A DNA stretch of 64,000 nucleotides. Source: Pontimonas salivibrio. GTDB lineage: Bacteria > Actinomycetota > Actinomycetes > Actinomycetales > Microbacteriaceae. Both the position numbers and the translations under genes were made by a program. The DNA lies in assembly GCF_002950575.1 (NCBI RefSeq), contig NZ_CP026923.1, positions 620,001 through 684,000 of the forward strand. Reading direction: 5' to 3'. Below are positions 44,882-52,970 of this stretch, one piece after another. Under the pieces are notes generated by a model, which was not told the DNA's origin, ran no database searches, and was given only the letters and a program-made list of their open reading frames with translations. Numbering within the stretch: position 1 is the first letter of the stretch; every line of letters begins with the position of its first letter.

Positions 44882-46354
44882 TCACCACGCTCGGTGGCGC
44901 TCGAGGTCATCCTTTAGATCGCCAGCAAAATCTAGGGCGGCCGGGTGAGCTCTGGTGGCCAAGCTCACCACAATGAATAAGAGCGTGCTGATCGTTGCGA
45001 CAACACCGACGAGGAGCGGGTTAAACACGCTCACACCTTGGACCAGCGCGAGGTAGACGGCCGCCAGAGACCCGCCCACGAGTGAAGACAGTGCACCCCA
45101 ATGGGTGGAGCGTTTCCAAAAGAAGGCTCCGACAACTGTGGGCACCATGACCATCAAACCGGCGGCCGAGAGTGAAGCGAGTTGGTCGACAATGTCGGTG
45201 GAGCGAAGCGCAAAATAGCTCGCAAAAACAATCACGACAACTACGACGACCCGTCCGGCAAGAATTTGGGCTTTGTCGTTGAACGCTTTGCGCGGTGCGA
45301 AATCACGCGCAATCAGGGAACCCATGGTCAAGGCAATGGAATCGAGGGTTGAAATTGCCGCGGCCAAGATACCGACAATGACAAATAGGACGATTGGTAA
45401 CGGGATGATTCCGCTGGTGAGAAGAGACGGCGTGGCCGTGGAGGTGTTTTCCAGCCCTGGGGCCACCTGGAGGGCCGCAAATCCCCAAATAATCGATACC
45501 TGAGTGAAAATGAGCCCGAATGCCAGTACCCATAAAATCATGTTTCGCATCGAGCGAAAGTCTTTGACAATAAACAGCCTCTGAGCGACCTGAGGGTTGG
45601 AGATGGTGAAAAAGAACCAGGGCAAAGACAGTGCGATAAAAGTCCCAAAGCTCCACAGGTCCGGTCCGGGCACGTCCAGCCATAAGCGGCGGGTGTCGAT
45701 AGTGGCCTCGAGAAATTCGGGAATCCCACCCAGTCCCGCGATCACAAATCCCAGGGCAATGAGTGCTGAGACCATCATCATCACCGCCTGGGCGGCATCC
45801 GTCCAGGCGACGGATCGAAGGCCAGCAAACAGGGTCCACGCGATAGCTAGTGCGGCACCAATGAGCACGGCTTGGAACAGGTCGAAGGAATTATCGGTGA
45901 CCCCGGAGAGTAGAAGCCCGATGCCCGCCATTTGTGTAGTGCAGTAGGGCAACAGGAACACGATGGAGACGAGGGCCATCACCTTCGCCACACGGCGGTC
46001 TGCATATCGCGCACCGAACATTTCCGCGGGAGAAACGAAACCCCACCTTTTCGACGCCAGCCAATACCGAGGCGCAAACACCACCAACAAACTGAGTCCC
46101 GCGAAGTAAATCAGTTCAAATCCCAGTGCCCCAATCCCTCCGCGATAGGTGAGGCCGGTCAACACCACCAGCATGTAAGCGGAGTAGGTCGTTGCCGAGT
46201 AGCTAAGACCCGCGACCACGGAACCCGTTGCTCGCCCCGCCAGAAAGTAGTCGGTCGCTGTTCCCTGGTTAGCCCGAGTGGCTACGACAGAAAGGGTGAT
46301 GCCAAAGAGGGTGAAGATTCCAATGGCTAACCAGATCAGCCAGGAGTCGATCAC
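44882..46354 (-). CDS. sodium:solute symporter (SSS) family protein
   Basis: From GTG 46354 (VIDSWLIWLAIGIFTL) the protein is 490 aa with about thirteen helices. It has the SSS features YFLAGRATGSVVAGLSYSATTYSAYMLVVLTGLTYRGG and AAISTLDSIALTMGSLIARD (sodium-site region). The frame open to 46519 overlaps the small membrane gene and is not used. Together with the small upstream gene it resembles PanF/acetate-type symporter pairs; substrate not decided. Confidence 0.87.
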   Translation of the reverse strand: MIDSWLIWLAIGIFTLFGITLSVVATRANQGTATDYFLAGRATGSVVAGLSYSATTYSAYMLVVLTGLTYRGGIGALGFELIYFAGLSLLVVFAPRYWLASKRWGFVSPAEMFGARYADRRVAKVMALVSIVFLLPYCTTQMAGIGLLLSGVTDNSFDLFQAVLIGAALAIAWTLFAGLRSVAWTDAAQAVMMMVSALIALGFVIAGLGGIPEFLEATIDTRRLWLDVPGPDLWSFGTFIALSLPWFFFTISNPQVAQRLFIVKDFRSMRNMILWVLAFGLIFTQVSIIWGFAALQVAPGLENTSTATPSLLTSGIIPLPIVLFVIVGILAAAISTLDSIALTMGSLIARDFAPRKAFNDKAQILAGRVVVVVVIVFASYFALRSTDIVDQLASLSAAGLMVMVPTVVGAFFWKRSTHWGALSSLVGGSLAAVYLALVQGVSVFNPLLVGVVATISTLLFIVVSLATRAHPAALDFAGDLKDDLERHRAW

Positions 46355-46572
46355 TCTTCGTCCCTCCAGCTGCGCACACCCCAGAAGACAAAGAGCGTGA
46401 TGACCAGAGAGAACCCTGTCCAAAAGAAGTAGGTGGCAAGAGGGTGGGTGATCAATGGAATCAGCGTGTACGGAACCACAATCGCTGCCACCACGCTGAC
46501 GCCGACGACGGCGAGCCATGCGCCAAAGCCTCGCCTGCGGCGCAGGCTTGTGTTCGGTGTTGGATGTTCCAC
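46351..46572 (-). CDS. small two-helix membrane protein, symporter partner
   Basis: The 73-aa protein has two hydrophobic segments (about residues 18-38 and 44-66) and a WRDEE tail. Its stop overlaps the symporter start as GTGA. Short proteins of this kind (YhdT/DUF485-like) are regularly encoded just upstream of SSS symporters and probably assist them. Confidence 0.75.
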   Translation of the reverse strand: MEHPTPNTSLRRRRGFGAWLAVVGVSVVAAIVVPYTLIPLITHPLATYFFWTGFSLVITLFVFWGVRSWRDEE

Positions 46573-46684
46573 GACTATTCCTTAGCGCTGGCTGTGGTTG
46601 CCCACTGTATCTGAGGCTGTTGGCAACCAGTGACCCCAGGTTGCACCTCTAATCGCGGGGTTTCACCCGGGCCCGACAGTCGAT

Positions 46685-46741
46685 GGCCTGAGGTTATGAA
46701 GGCCTGAGGTTATGAAGGCCTGAGGTCATGAAGGCCTGTGA
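46685..46741. repeat. 16-bp tandem repeat, three full copies and a partial one
   Basis: The unit GGCCTGAGGTTATGAA occurs at 46685, 46701 and 46717 (the last with one change), followed by a partial copy at 46733. It lies between the symporter promoter region and the end of the nucleotidyltransferase gene. No function is evident. Confidence 0.8.
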
Positions 46742-46750
46742 GGCAGATGC

Positions 46751-47290
46751 TTAAGACATCGGGAGGCTGTCTTGCAGGAGCTCGATGGTCAGGAACCTAC
46801 TCTTTGCGGTGAGTAGCTCACCGTAGAGGTCGTACGTCATGTCCAGTGCTTCGTCAATGGTGCTGATGTTGGCTTCCGCGCAGAGGGTGAGGATGTCATC
46901 TCGATCTCGATCAACCCTGGCAGCAAATATCTTCATGGCGAGCAGTCGTTGGGGTGAGGCAACGAGGACCCTGATGCCGGGGCGCTCCAGCATCACCTGA
47001 GCCTTGGAATCGTCAACCTGGGGAAGGAACCCCTTCACCGCATCGTTCAACCAATCCGGCCCCAAACTGCTGTCCTCGACTGCCATCGCCTCTGCTTCGT
47101 TGTAGATACGAGTTTTGGGAACAAAAACGGCATCAATATCCCTCGTCACGCGGTCCCTCGCAAAGGCGAGTGCCATCGCCGCGCCTCCGACGATGTAGAG
47201 CTCCGCTCTCTCGCCGGAGAGTTCGAGGCGCCGACCAAGTTCTTCGAGGGCTGCCACAATCTTTTCCCGAGTAAACCCCTCCGGCATCAC
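46751..47290 (-). CDS. DUF6036-type nucleotidyltransferase (toxin-like)
   Basis: The 179-aa protein has the minimal nucleotidyltransferase motif LYIVGGAAMALAFARDRVTRDIDAVF (GG-x-A then DxD-like acidic residues), a second acidic strand and KIFAARVDRDRDDI. Such proteins occur as toxins or effectors beside regulators (AbiEii-like). Its start overlaps the upstream helix-turn-helix gene by 4 bp. Confidence 0.75.
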   Translation of the reverse strand: MMPEGFTREKIVAALEELGRRLELSGERAELYIVGGAAMALAFARDRVTRDIDAVFVPKTRIYNEAEAMAVEDSSLGPDWLNDAVKGFLPQVDDSKAQVMLERPGIRVLVASPQRLLAMKIFAARVDRDRDDILTLCAEANISTIDEALDMTYDLYGELLTAKSRFLTIELLQDSLPMS

Positions 47291-47874
47291 ACAGACTCCA
47301 ATTCGGCTGGATCAAGGTAGACGTGTCGAATCGCAAAATCGGAGGGGGAGGCTTCAAAAGCGATTGCGCGAAGACTCAAGGTCTCTGTAGGAAACCATGG
47401 TCTATCGAGAAAACGCGAGTCGTCAGTTGTCCACAGGGGGATGGGCATACCGACTCGCCGCGCCTCTCTCGCCGCCACACCGGCGAGCAGAGCGTCCCAT
47501 CGGGTATCGCCTGTGCTCTGGGGCTCGCGCAGAAAAAATCTCTGATCGTGTGGTTGGGTGAGCGCCCGGAAGTCGCTGATTGCCTGTCCCACGAGGCGCA
47601 GGCGCGTGCTGAGCGGCTCCGACGGGCAACCCAAACTTTCGCAGATGCTCTGGGCGCAGGATTGCATGGTCTCGACAGGCCGCGTGTCGTAGTCAGATGT
47701 GTAGCCCTGCAGACGTTGCGCAATCGCCGGCTGGGAAATTCCCAGCCGGGCTGCGAGGGCCCGTTGTGACATGTGCTTGCTTGCCGCGTGGAGTTGACGG
47801 CGGAAATCGTCGCGCGCGAGCAGCTCCTGCTCTTGGGCCTGCTTGACCAATGTGGCGGGGCTTCTCGTCATCAT
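47287..47874 (-). CDS. helix-turn-helix regulator paired with the nucleotidyltransferase
   Basis: The 195-aa protein has an XRE-like helix-turn-helix (MSQRALAARLGISQPAIAQRLQG, residues about 34-56). The C-terminal part contains DTRWDALLAGVAAREARRVG and ends with VYLDPAELESV. It is the first gene of a two-gene unit and probably the antitoxin/repressor. A perfect inverted repeat abuts the start codon. Confidence 0.75.
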   Translation of the reverse strand: MMTRSPATLVKQAQEQELLARDDFRRQLHAASKHMSQRALAARLGISQPAIAQRLQGYTSDYDTRPVETMQSCAQSICESLGCPSEPLSTRLRLVGQAISDFRALTQPHDQRFFLREPQSTGDTRWDALLAGVAAREARRVGMPIPLWTTDDSRFLDRPWFPTETLSLRAIAFEASPSDFAIRHVYLDPAELESV

Positions 47875-47891
47875 GATAAGTAAACCTTATC
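47875..47891. promoter_or_regulatory. inverted repeat directly before the HTH gene, candidate operator
   Basis: GATAAG-TAAAC-CTTATC has perfect 6-bp arms and touches the ATG of the helix-turn-helix gene. Binding there would block initiation, as expected for autorepression in a toxin-antitoxin-like pair. Confidence 0.5.
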
Positions 47892-47971
47892 GCTGCACTT
47901 GGCGGCCGTCCATGTGCTGTGCACAACCGCATTAAGCCCAGTCTGTTGTCGAGCAGTGGCCGCGTGGTCGC

Positions 47972-47989
47972 GTGCGATCCTTGTGCGAT
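47972..47989 (+). repeat. right-end paired repeat of an older unit (left of U1)
   Basis: GTGCGAT at 47972 and again at 47983, an 11-bp period. They are followed by a GCGCAAAAC motif that is also seen in other right ends, and 112 bp later by the decayed tRNA half at 48101. Confidence 0.65.
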
Positions 47990-48100
47990 ACGGAGACGTG
48001 ACGTGTTGCGCAAAACGGCATCAGAAGTGAGCTATACATGGGGGGTTGCTGTCGGAAAATGTCGGATTTAACCTCCTGGGCACTGAGAAGGCAAGGTGTT

Positions 48101-48134
48101 GCCCTCGTAGCTCAGCGGATAGCGCAGACTGCGT
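48101..48134 (+). pseudogene. tRNA-Arg 5' half, copy 1 (most decayed)
   Basis: Matches the first 34 nt of the intact tRNA-Arg at 61184 with five to six differences, all in the D-stem to anticodon part. The 3' half is absent and is replaced by the conserved left-end sequence starting TCCGAC. Confidence 0.75.
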
Positions 48135-48262
48135 TCCGACTTGCTTACGCCGCCACATCCCTCCGCCTTAAAGGCAGTGGGGGAGAAGAGTCTCGACGTG
48201 CGGTGAGTTTGAGATTGGCGCGCTACTCGGGGAGCAAGAAAACGCCGAATTAGGCACCAATG

Positions 48263-48285
48263 TGTCCACCTAGAGTGACACTTTC
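48263..48285 (+). promoter_or_regulatory. surface-gene upstream motif, copy B
   Basis: TGTCCACCTAGAGTGACAC followed by TTTC, one base different from copy A at 39098. It lies 90 bp before the surface-protein start. A TACTGT sequence near 48339 could be the -10 box. Confidence 0.65.
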
Positions 48286-48375
48286 TCTTTAAGTGCGCAA
48301 ATTCTCCCTTTTGTTTTCGGTTTGCCCGCGCGATAGGGGTACTGTCAAATTAAATTCGCGACAGGAAAAGGTACA

Positions 48376-50496
48376 GTGAAAAAAATTCTCTCGCTGGTGG
48401 CTATCAGCGCGCTTGCTTTAACGGGGATAACAGCTCTTGAACAGGAAGCAGGGGCGGCGGCAGATCCGGCAAGCCTCTCGTTGACGTGTACTTCGAACAC
48501 GACTTTGGTCAGCTCGCTGTCTGACGAATTCCCCGCAGGTGCCCCCTACGTGATTTCCGCTCTTATCGGCGACGACATCGATGTTACGGCTAGTGGTACG
48601 TCAACCGATGATGACTGTGATTTCGCCAATGTTTCGGGCAACGCGGCCCTCACTATAACCGGTGGCGGAACCGTCGAGGGAGGAACGTCAACGGCGGCGA
48701 ATGAGCTTGATGTAGCAAATTCGGGCGCGTTCACCATCACCCCGGTCACGGGAGACGCCGTGACCGTCTATGTGGATGCGTGTTCGCTATCTGGTTCGGG
48801 TATCACCTCTGATCCGTGGCTAGTGGGCACTGCTGCGGATTTCAAGAGTGTAGGTGCTGAGAGTTCGACCGCCGGTGAAAATTCTTGTTCTCTTGCGGGG
48901 CACTATTTGCAGACGGCAAGCCTGACGGGAGTCGATACAAGCTCGGTTGGAGATTCAGATTGGATTGTTGACGGAGTGTTCACCGGTACCTATGACGGCG
49001 ATCACTACTCAATTTCTTACTTCTCCGGTGGGGGGAGTGCTACTTTCCAGGGTCGCTCACCAGTCTTCGATGAGTTGGGGTCGGGTGGTGTCATCAAGCG
49101 ATTGAACTTGACCGGTCACATCAAGGGCGACAGTACAAGGAATGCGAGCCTCGTAGAGTATCTCGTCGGTGGCACGATCTCTGAAGTCCGCTCCTCGGTA
49201 TGGCTGGAGGTTGAAGATTCCAATGCGCTCATCGGGGGACTCGCCGCTGTCACCGGGTCGAGCAGTGTAGTATCAGATGCTAGCTCTCGAATCCAATACT
49301 CGAAGTATTCCGGCCGAATCGACTGGGTCGACGACGGGACCGGGGATGTAGAGGGTCCGACAATTGGTGGGCTCGTGGGAATGGTTGTCGGCACGGGGAC
49401 GACGGAGCTTCGGGATTCGTACTCGCTGGCTTCGATTTCTTACGATTCCGGAGATTTGACCGGAACCGACCCTGACACGGCTATCTATGCCGGTGGACTC
49501 GTCGGATCTGATGGAGAAACCGACCTCGCTGCATTTAACACCGATGATGGCGACAGAACATTTTCTGCAAGCGAAGTGCGCATCGTGAGGTCCTACTTTG
49601 CCGGATCTTTTTCCAACCTGTGTGAAGGATCAGCGGCTGACTGCAATACGGACTCCCCGAGTCATGTGTTCACTGGAGGACTATTTGGTGTGTCCGAGGA
49701 TTTGGATGACGCGGACGACCTCCTCGTCTCGGCATTCTGGCTGTCGAGCTCCGCAAGCAATGCAGTCGGGGAGATCGTCGATGCTGGAACTCAACCACTC
49801 GATTACACAGCTGCCACGCCTGCTCTCCCTGAGGCTCCAGGGCTCTCGGCAACCCTCCTGAAGACAGTGTCGACGTTCCAAAGTGAGGAAGGAAGCACGA
49901 CTGGTTCTCCCTCTGGGGATGCGGATCTCTTGGTTGCCTCCTCTACAGGGACGCTTGCTGAGCAGGATTACCGATGGGCGATTGAGTCGGGTAACATCCA
50001 AACCTTTGTTCCCTCTGACTACACGTCAGAAGCCAACTATCTAACCCGTCAGCTCTTTTCCGACACTTCTGTTTCTCAGTCATACCGCCGCGAGGGTGCA
50101 GGGGATTTGACCGTCCACGGTGGGGACGATCCAGAATCGGTCACCGGCTACCCCACACTTGGCCGCGTCTGGGAGGTTTGCTCGAATTCGAACTCAGGTT
50201 ATCCCTTCCTCGTGTGGGAAGAGTTGGATTGTTCCGCTACCGGCGGTGGATCTGACGATGATGATGATGACGAGTCCTCTGAGTCTTCCGCAGCGGCGCT
50301 CGGATTAACCGAAGCCGAGTACCTCGCCTTCCTCGCATCAGGTTTGACCCTGGAGCAATTCAAAGCTGCTCGCCTTGCGGCAACTGGACCGTCAAATGAA
50401 ACAATGGCTTTAGGTTTCTACAGCACAGTCCTGCTTGTCGGCATGGGTCTTGTCTTGCTGTGGGGGTACAGACGCCAAAGAGCTGAAAGCTCTTAG
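48376..50496 (+). CDS. membrane-anchored surface protein with GLUG-like repeats
   Basis: The 706-aa protein has a signal peptide (MKKILSLVAISALALTG..., cleaved near residue 28). A large beta-rich region contains recurring GGLxG motifs (IGGLAAV, IGGLVGM, AGGLVGS, TGGLFGV) typical of GLUG-like beta-helices. An acidic Asp/Ser spacer (about residues 625-640), a short EAEYLAFLASGLTLEQF helix and one membrane helix with a YRRQR tail follow. No sorting motif. GTG start with AGGAAAAGG upstream. It is the only gene of U1. Confidence 0.82.
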   Translation: MKKILSLVAISALALTGITALEQEAGAAADPASLSLTCTSNTTLVSSLSDEFPAGAPYVISALIGDDIDVTASGTSTDDDCDFANVSGNAALTITGGGTVEGGTSTAANELDVANSGAFTITPVTGDAVTVYVDACSLSGSGITSDPWLVGTAADFKSVGAESSTAGENSCSLAGHYLQTASLTGVDTSSVGDSDWIVDGVFTGTYDGDHYSISYFSGGGSATFQGRSPVFDELGSGGVIKRLNLTGHIKGDSTRNASLVEYLVGGTISEVRSSVWLEVEDSNALIGGLAAVTGSSSVVSDASSRIQYSKYSGRIDWVDDGTGDVEGPTIGGLVGMVVGTGTTELRDSYSLASISYDSGDLTGTDPDTAIYAGGLVGSDGETDLAAFNTDDGDRTFSASEVRIVRSYFAGSFSNLCEGSAADCNTDSPSHVFTGGLFGVSEDLDDADDLLVSAFWLSSSASNAVGEIVDAGTQPLDYTAATPALPEAPGLSATLLKTVSTFQSEEGSTTGSPSGDADLLVASSTGTLAEQDYRWAIESGNIQTFVPSDYTSEANYLTRQLFSDTSVSQSYRREGAGDLTVHGGDDPESVTGYPTLGRVWEVCSNSNSGYPFLVWEELDCSATGGGSDDDDDDESSESSAAALGLTEAEYLAFLASGLTLEQFKAARLAATGPSNETMALGFYSTVLLVGMGLVLLWGYRRQRAESS

Positions 50497-50632
50497 ACTT
50501 CGGACTGAGAAGCGTGCCACTTTCGCCGAGCCAGAGGTGAACTCGAGAGAGGGTGTTCCCTGGAGAGGACACCTTACGTTTGGGAAGTCACCTTCTCAAT
50601 GGGACCGTTTTCTTGACGGTGACAAAAACGCA

Positions 50633-50650
50633 ATGCGAATTGTGTGCAAC
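50633..50650 (+). repeat. right-end paired repeat of U1 (degenerate)
   Basis: ATGCGAA at 50633 and GTGCAAC at 50644, 11 bp apart. They are followed by GCACAAAACCGAGC, like other right ends, and by tRNA half copy 2 at 50782. Confidence 0.6.
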
Positions 50651-50781
50651 GAGAAACAAGATTTGTTGATCGGTACTGCACAAAACCGAGCATCACGTCC
50701 CACAACGTATGGGTATCTCGGGTGCCCTTCGGTGGGCAGAGGCCACGCTGTAAATTCGTGTTTCCGGGGTTTTTGCCCCGA

Positions 50782-50815
50782 GTCCTCGCAGCTCAGCGGA
50801 TAGAGCAGAAGACTT
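50782..50815 (+). pseudogene. tRNA-Arg 5' half, copy 2
   Basis: Differs from the intact tRNA 5' half at two positions. The leader hairpin CGGGG-TTTTTG-CCCCG in front is preserved, but the -10 box has become TAAATT. The 3' half is missing. Confidence 0.85.
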
Positions 50816-50898
50816 TCCGACTACTGACCCCGCCCCCACATCGCACTGTTTACGGGGTAGTGGGGGAGAAGTTGTGGGTCCTGCGATGGGCGTGCGAC
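50816..50898 (+). repeat. conserved left end of U2
   Basis: 83 bp: TCCGACTAC, then a C-rich/G-rich pair (ACCCCGCCCCCAC against GTAGTGGGGG), an ATCGCAC box, and CTGCGAT (50881) and GTGCGAC (50892) spaced 11 bp. It aligns without gaps to the left ends of U3 and U5. Confidence 0.8.
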
Positions 50899-50997
50899 GT
50901 GTGTTAGGGGCCGAGTGGCGCCAACTGATTGTTTTGAGTTGCGAAGGGCAAGTAAACTGGTCTTTGAAGCCGCTCAAACCCGCACGTTGAGGAGACC

Positions 50998-51405
50998 ATG
51001 AAGAAGACTCTCCGCTCGGATTGTCCTATTGCTGCGTCCTTAGACATTCTCGGGGACCGGTGGACGATGCTGATTCTCCGGGACATGTTGCTGGGAGGGA
51101 AATCTCAGTTTGGTGAGTTCGCCGCCGCAGAAGGCGTCGCGACAAATATCCTCGCCGATCGGCTTGCGACCCTTGTGGAGCGAGGAATTATTGAACGGGT
51201 TCCCGATGAGGCCGACCGACGTAAGTACCACTACCGGGTCTTGAGGCCTGGCGTTGAGTTGCTTCCGGTTATTGCGGAGCTTGTGGTGTGGGGAGTTAAG
51301 AACACCGACGTTCCGCCTAGCGCGGAGTTTGAGTCAATGTTGAATTCGGACACGAGGGCAGCCTTCGTGGGTGAGCGTACGAAACAGCTCCTCGCCCAGA
51401 TCTAG
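50998..51405 (+). CDS. HxlR-family transcriptional regulator
   Basis: The 135-aa winged-helix protein matches HxlR throughout: CPIAASLDILGDRWTMLILRDMLLGGKSQFGEF, ILADRLATLVERGIIERVP, DRRKYHYRVLRPGVELLPVI. A near N-terminal Cys (C10) is typical of redox- or aldehyde-sensing members. ATG with a TTGAGGAGA site. It probably controls the divergent reductase genes of the same unit, where a large palindrome lies at 52896-52934. Confidence 0.9.
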   Translation: MKKTLRSDCPIAASLDILGDRWTMLILRDMLLGGKSQFGEFAAAEGVATNILADRLATLVERGIIERVPDEADRRKYHYRVLRPGVELLPVIAELVVWGVKNTDVPPSAEFESMLNSDTRAAFVGERTKQLLAQI

Positions 51406-51434
51406 GCCGAGGAGCTGTTTCGACTGGAGTGGTC

Positions 51435-52433
51435 CTACTTAAGGGCCTTGGCGGTGTCGAGCACGGACTGTTCAAACGGAATCGGTTCCCAGCCGAAGTC
51501 TTTGACCGTGGCCGAGGTATCCAGCCTCATAGATAAGCCGCCCGTTGATTTCACTAGGGTACGAATCTCCTCGTTGAAGCGTGCGAGTAGTCGCAGCACA
51601 AACAGGGGAATCGTGAACCGAGGCGCTTTCTTGTTTCCATGACGACGCAGCACGCGGGCGATGTCGGGGAACTGTTGCGGGTCGGTAGTAAACGAGACCA
51701 TGTATCGGGAGGTGCCGGTGTTCGAAGAGGTCATCGCCGCGAGGTGAATTTGTGCCACGTCTCGCACATCAGCCATGGGGAACGGGAGGTCCGGTATAGC
51801 CGGCTGGGCTCCTGACCAGATTCCGCGGAACAAGGCAATCGATTCGGAGTCTTCCTCTGAATCGAGCGGTGGCCCAATAATCACTCCGGGGTGGATTGTC
51901 ACTACCTCGGGCCCTGACGGGTTCTCCGCGGCGAAGTTCAGCACAACTTCCTCAGCGGCGATTTTGCTCTTCGTGTAAAGCGTGACCCGGGGATCATCTG
52001 CTGGCGTGAAATCAGCGGGAGTTGCCATCCCTTCCGAGATGTGGCCGGCGATGGTAAGCGCGGTGGAGGTGACCACGATTTTCTTGACCTGTGCCTTCTT
52101 CGCCGCTTCCAGCACCCTTTTTGTGCCGTCCACAGCCGGTCCAAAGAGAACGTTCTCATCGGTGACGGCTCCCAGAATCACGGGTGATGCCGTGTGGATG
52201 ACGTAGTCCGCGCCGGCCAGCGCCTCATCCCAGCCCTCATCAGCCAGCAGATCAGCGTGAACAAACTCAAGCCCGTCGGTGGCCGCTTCCTTCTGGATAA
52301 GAGTTCGAACTCTTTCCCCATGTTCACGCTTTCGCACGGTCGCCCGCACCCTATGCCCGTTGTTCAGGGCTTGCTCGGCAATGCGCATGCCCACGAAACC
52401 GGTGATTCCCGTCAGCGCGATCAGCTCGCTCAT
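51435..52433 (-). CDS. NAD(P)-dependent epimerase/reductase, dihydroflavonol-reductase-like
   Basis: From ATG 52433 the 332-aa protein is an extended short-chain dehydrogenase with TGITGFVGMRIAEQAL (Rossmann motif), VIHTASPV, the YxxxK pair in LYTKSKIAAEEVV and HPGVIIGPPL. It would reduce a ketone or aldehyde. Similar in sequence to the divergent paralogue at 52971. It overlaps the membrane-protein gene by 4 bp (ATGA). The frame open to 52529 is not used. Confidence 0.88.
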   Translation of the reverse strand: MSELIALTGITGFVGMRIAEQALNNGHRVRATVRKREHGERVRTLIQKEAATDGLEFVHADLLADEGWDEALAGADYVIHTASPVILGAVTDENVLFGPAVDGTKRVLEAAKKAQVKKIVVTSTALTIAGHISEGMATPADFTPADDPRVTLYTKSKIAAEEVVLNFAAENPSGPEVVTIHPGVIIGPPLDSEEDSESIALFRGIWSGAQPAIPDLPFPMADVRDVAQIHLAAMTSSNTGTSRYMVSFTTDPQQFPDIARVLRRHGNKKAPRFTIPLFVLRLLARFNEEIRTLVKSTGGLSMRLDTSATVKDFGWEPIPFEQSVLDTAKALK

Positions 52434-52882
52434 ACGAGTTGCTCCTTCGAGAGTGACACGGCGCGGAAGGCGTTGTAGCTGGCGAATAGCGCCCCGCCAA
52501 TCCTGAGAACGTGGGCGGCGCTCCACCATCCGAGGTTGGCGATGATCGCTGCGTCGGAAAGTTCAAATGACCAGAACGCAAAGTTCAAGGGTAAGTGGAC
52601 GGCCATGGTCACCGCATAGACAACAACGAGGCCGAGCAGAGTGTTGCGCCACAGGCGACGCTCGTGTGATCCCTTGGCACTTCGTCTCATCAGTGCGATG
52701 GAGCCGATGAAAGCCGGGACGCTGGTAATAAACACGCCAGAGAGGAAGAAGACGAAGTAGGTGGCAAACCACTCCTCAAAGGCGCTGGGCCCTGCGAGAT
52801 AGAAGAAGGGGACGAGGCCCGTTCCGATTGAGAGCATGACTCCAAAAAAGCCCGCGCTTCCCGCTACAGTGATGAATTTCAT
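52430..52882 (-). CDS. DUF1772-like membrane protein
   Basis: The 150-aa protein has four hydrophobic segments and the conserved HLPLNFAFW-type motif near residue 97, with WW...RIGGALFASYNA at the end, as in DUF1772 / anthrone-oxygenase-like proteins. It may act with the reductases on a small organic substrate. First gene of the leftward pair, facing the divergent promoter with the large palindrome. Confidence 0.72.
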   Translation of the reverse strand: MKFITVAGSAGFFGVMLSIGTGLVPFFYLAGPSAFEEWFATYFVFFLSGVFITSVPAFIGSIALMRRSAKGSHERRLWRNTLLGLVVVYAVTMAVHLPLNFAFWSFELSDAAIIANLGWWSAAHVLRIGGALFASYNAFRAVSLSKEQLV

Positions 52883-52895
52883 GATGCCTTTCAGG

Positions 52896-52934
52896 TTGCA
52901 AGTGATTGTGATACTCTGACCATATCACTTGCAA
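52896..52934. promoter_or_regulatory. 11-bp inverted repeat in the divergent reductase promoter
   Basis: TTGCAAGTGAT and its exact complement ATCACTTGCAA flank a 17-bp centre. It lies between the leftward DUF1772/reductase pair and the rightward reductase, so one dimer or tetramer could control both. A related GCAAGT half-site is at 50948-50953 before the HxlR gene, suggesting that HxlR binds both (inference). Confidence 0.6.
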
Positions 52935-52970
52935 AAGTAAAGTGGAAGTTACAAGGGAAAGAAAAACTCG

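Larger units (their letters stand above)
48135..50815 (+). mobile_element. cassette unit U1
   Basis: About 2.7 kb carrying one surface-protein gene. Left end 48135 onward (TCCGACTTG..., GTGCGGT at 48198 with the second repeat lost). Right-end repeats at 50633 and 50644 (degenerate). It ends with tRNA half copy 2. Confidence 0.75.

Noticed and set aside
46685-46741. Short direct repeats as a CRISPR array
   Set aside because: Units are contiguous without spacers and only 16 bp long; no cas genes are present.
48101-48180. Functional tRNA at copy 1
   Set aside because: No 3' half with a T-arm follows; the sequence turns into the left-end repeat, so it cannot form a tRNA.
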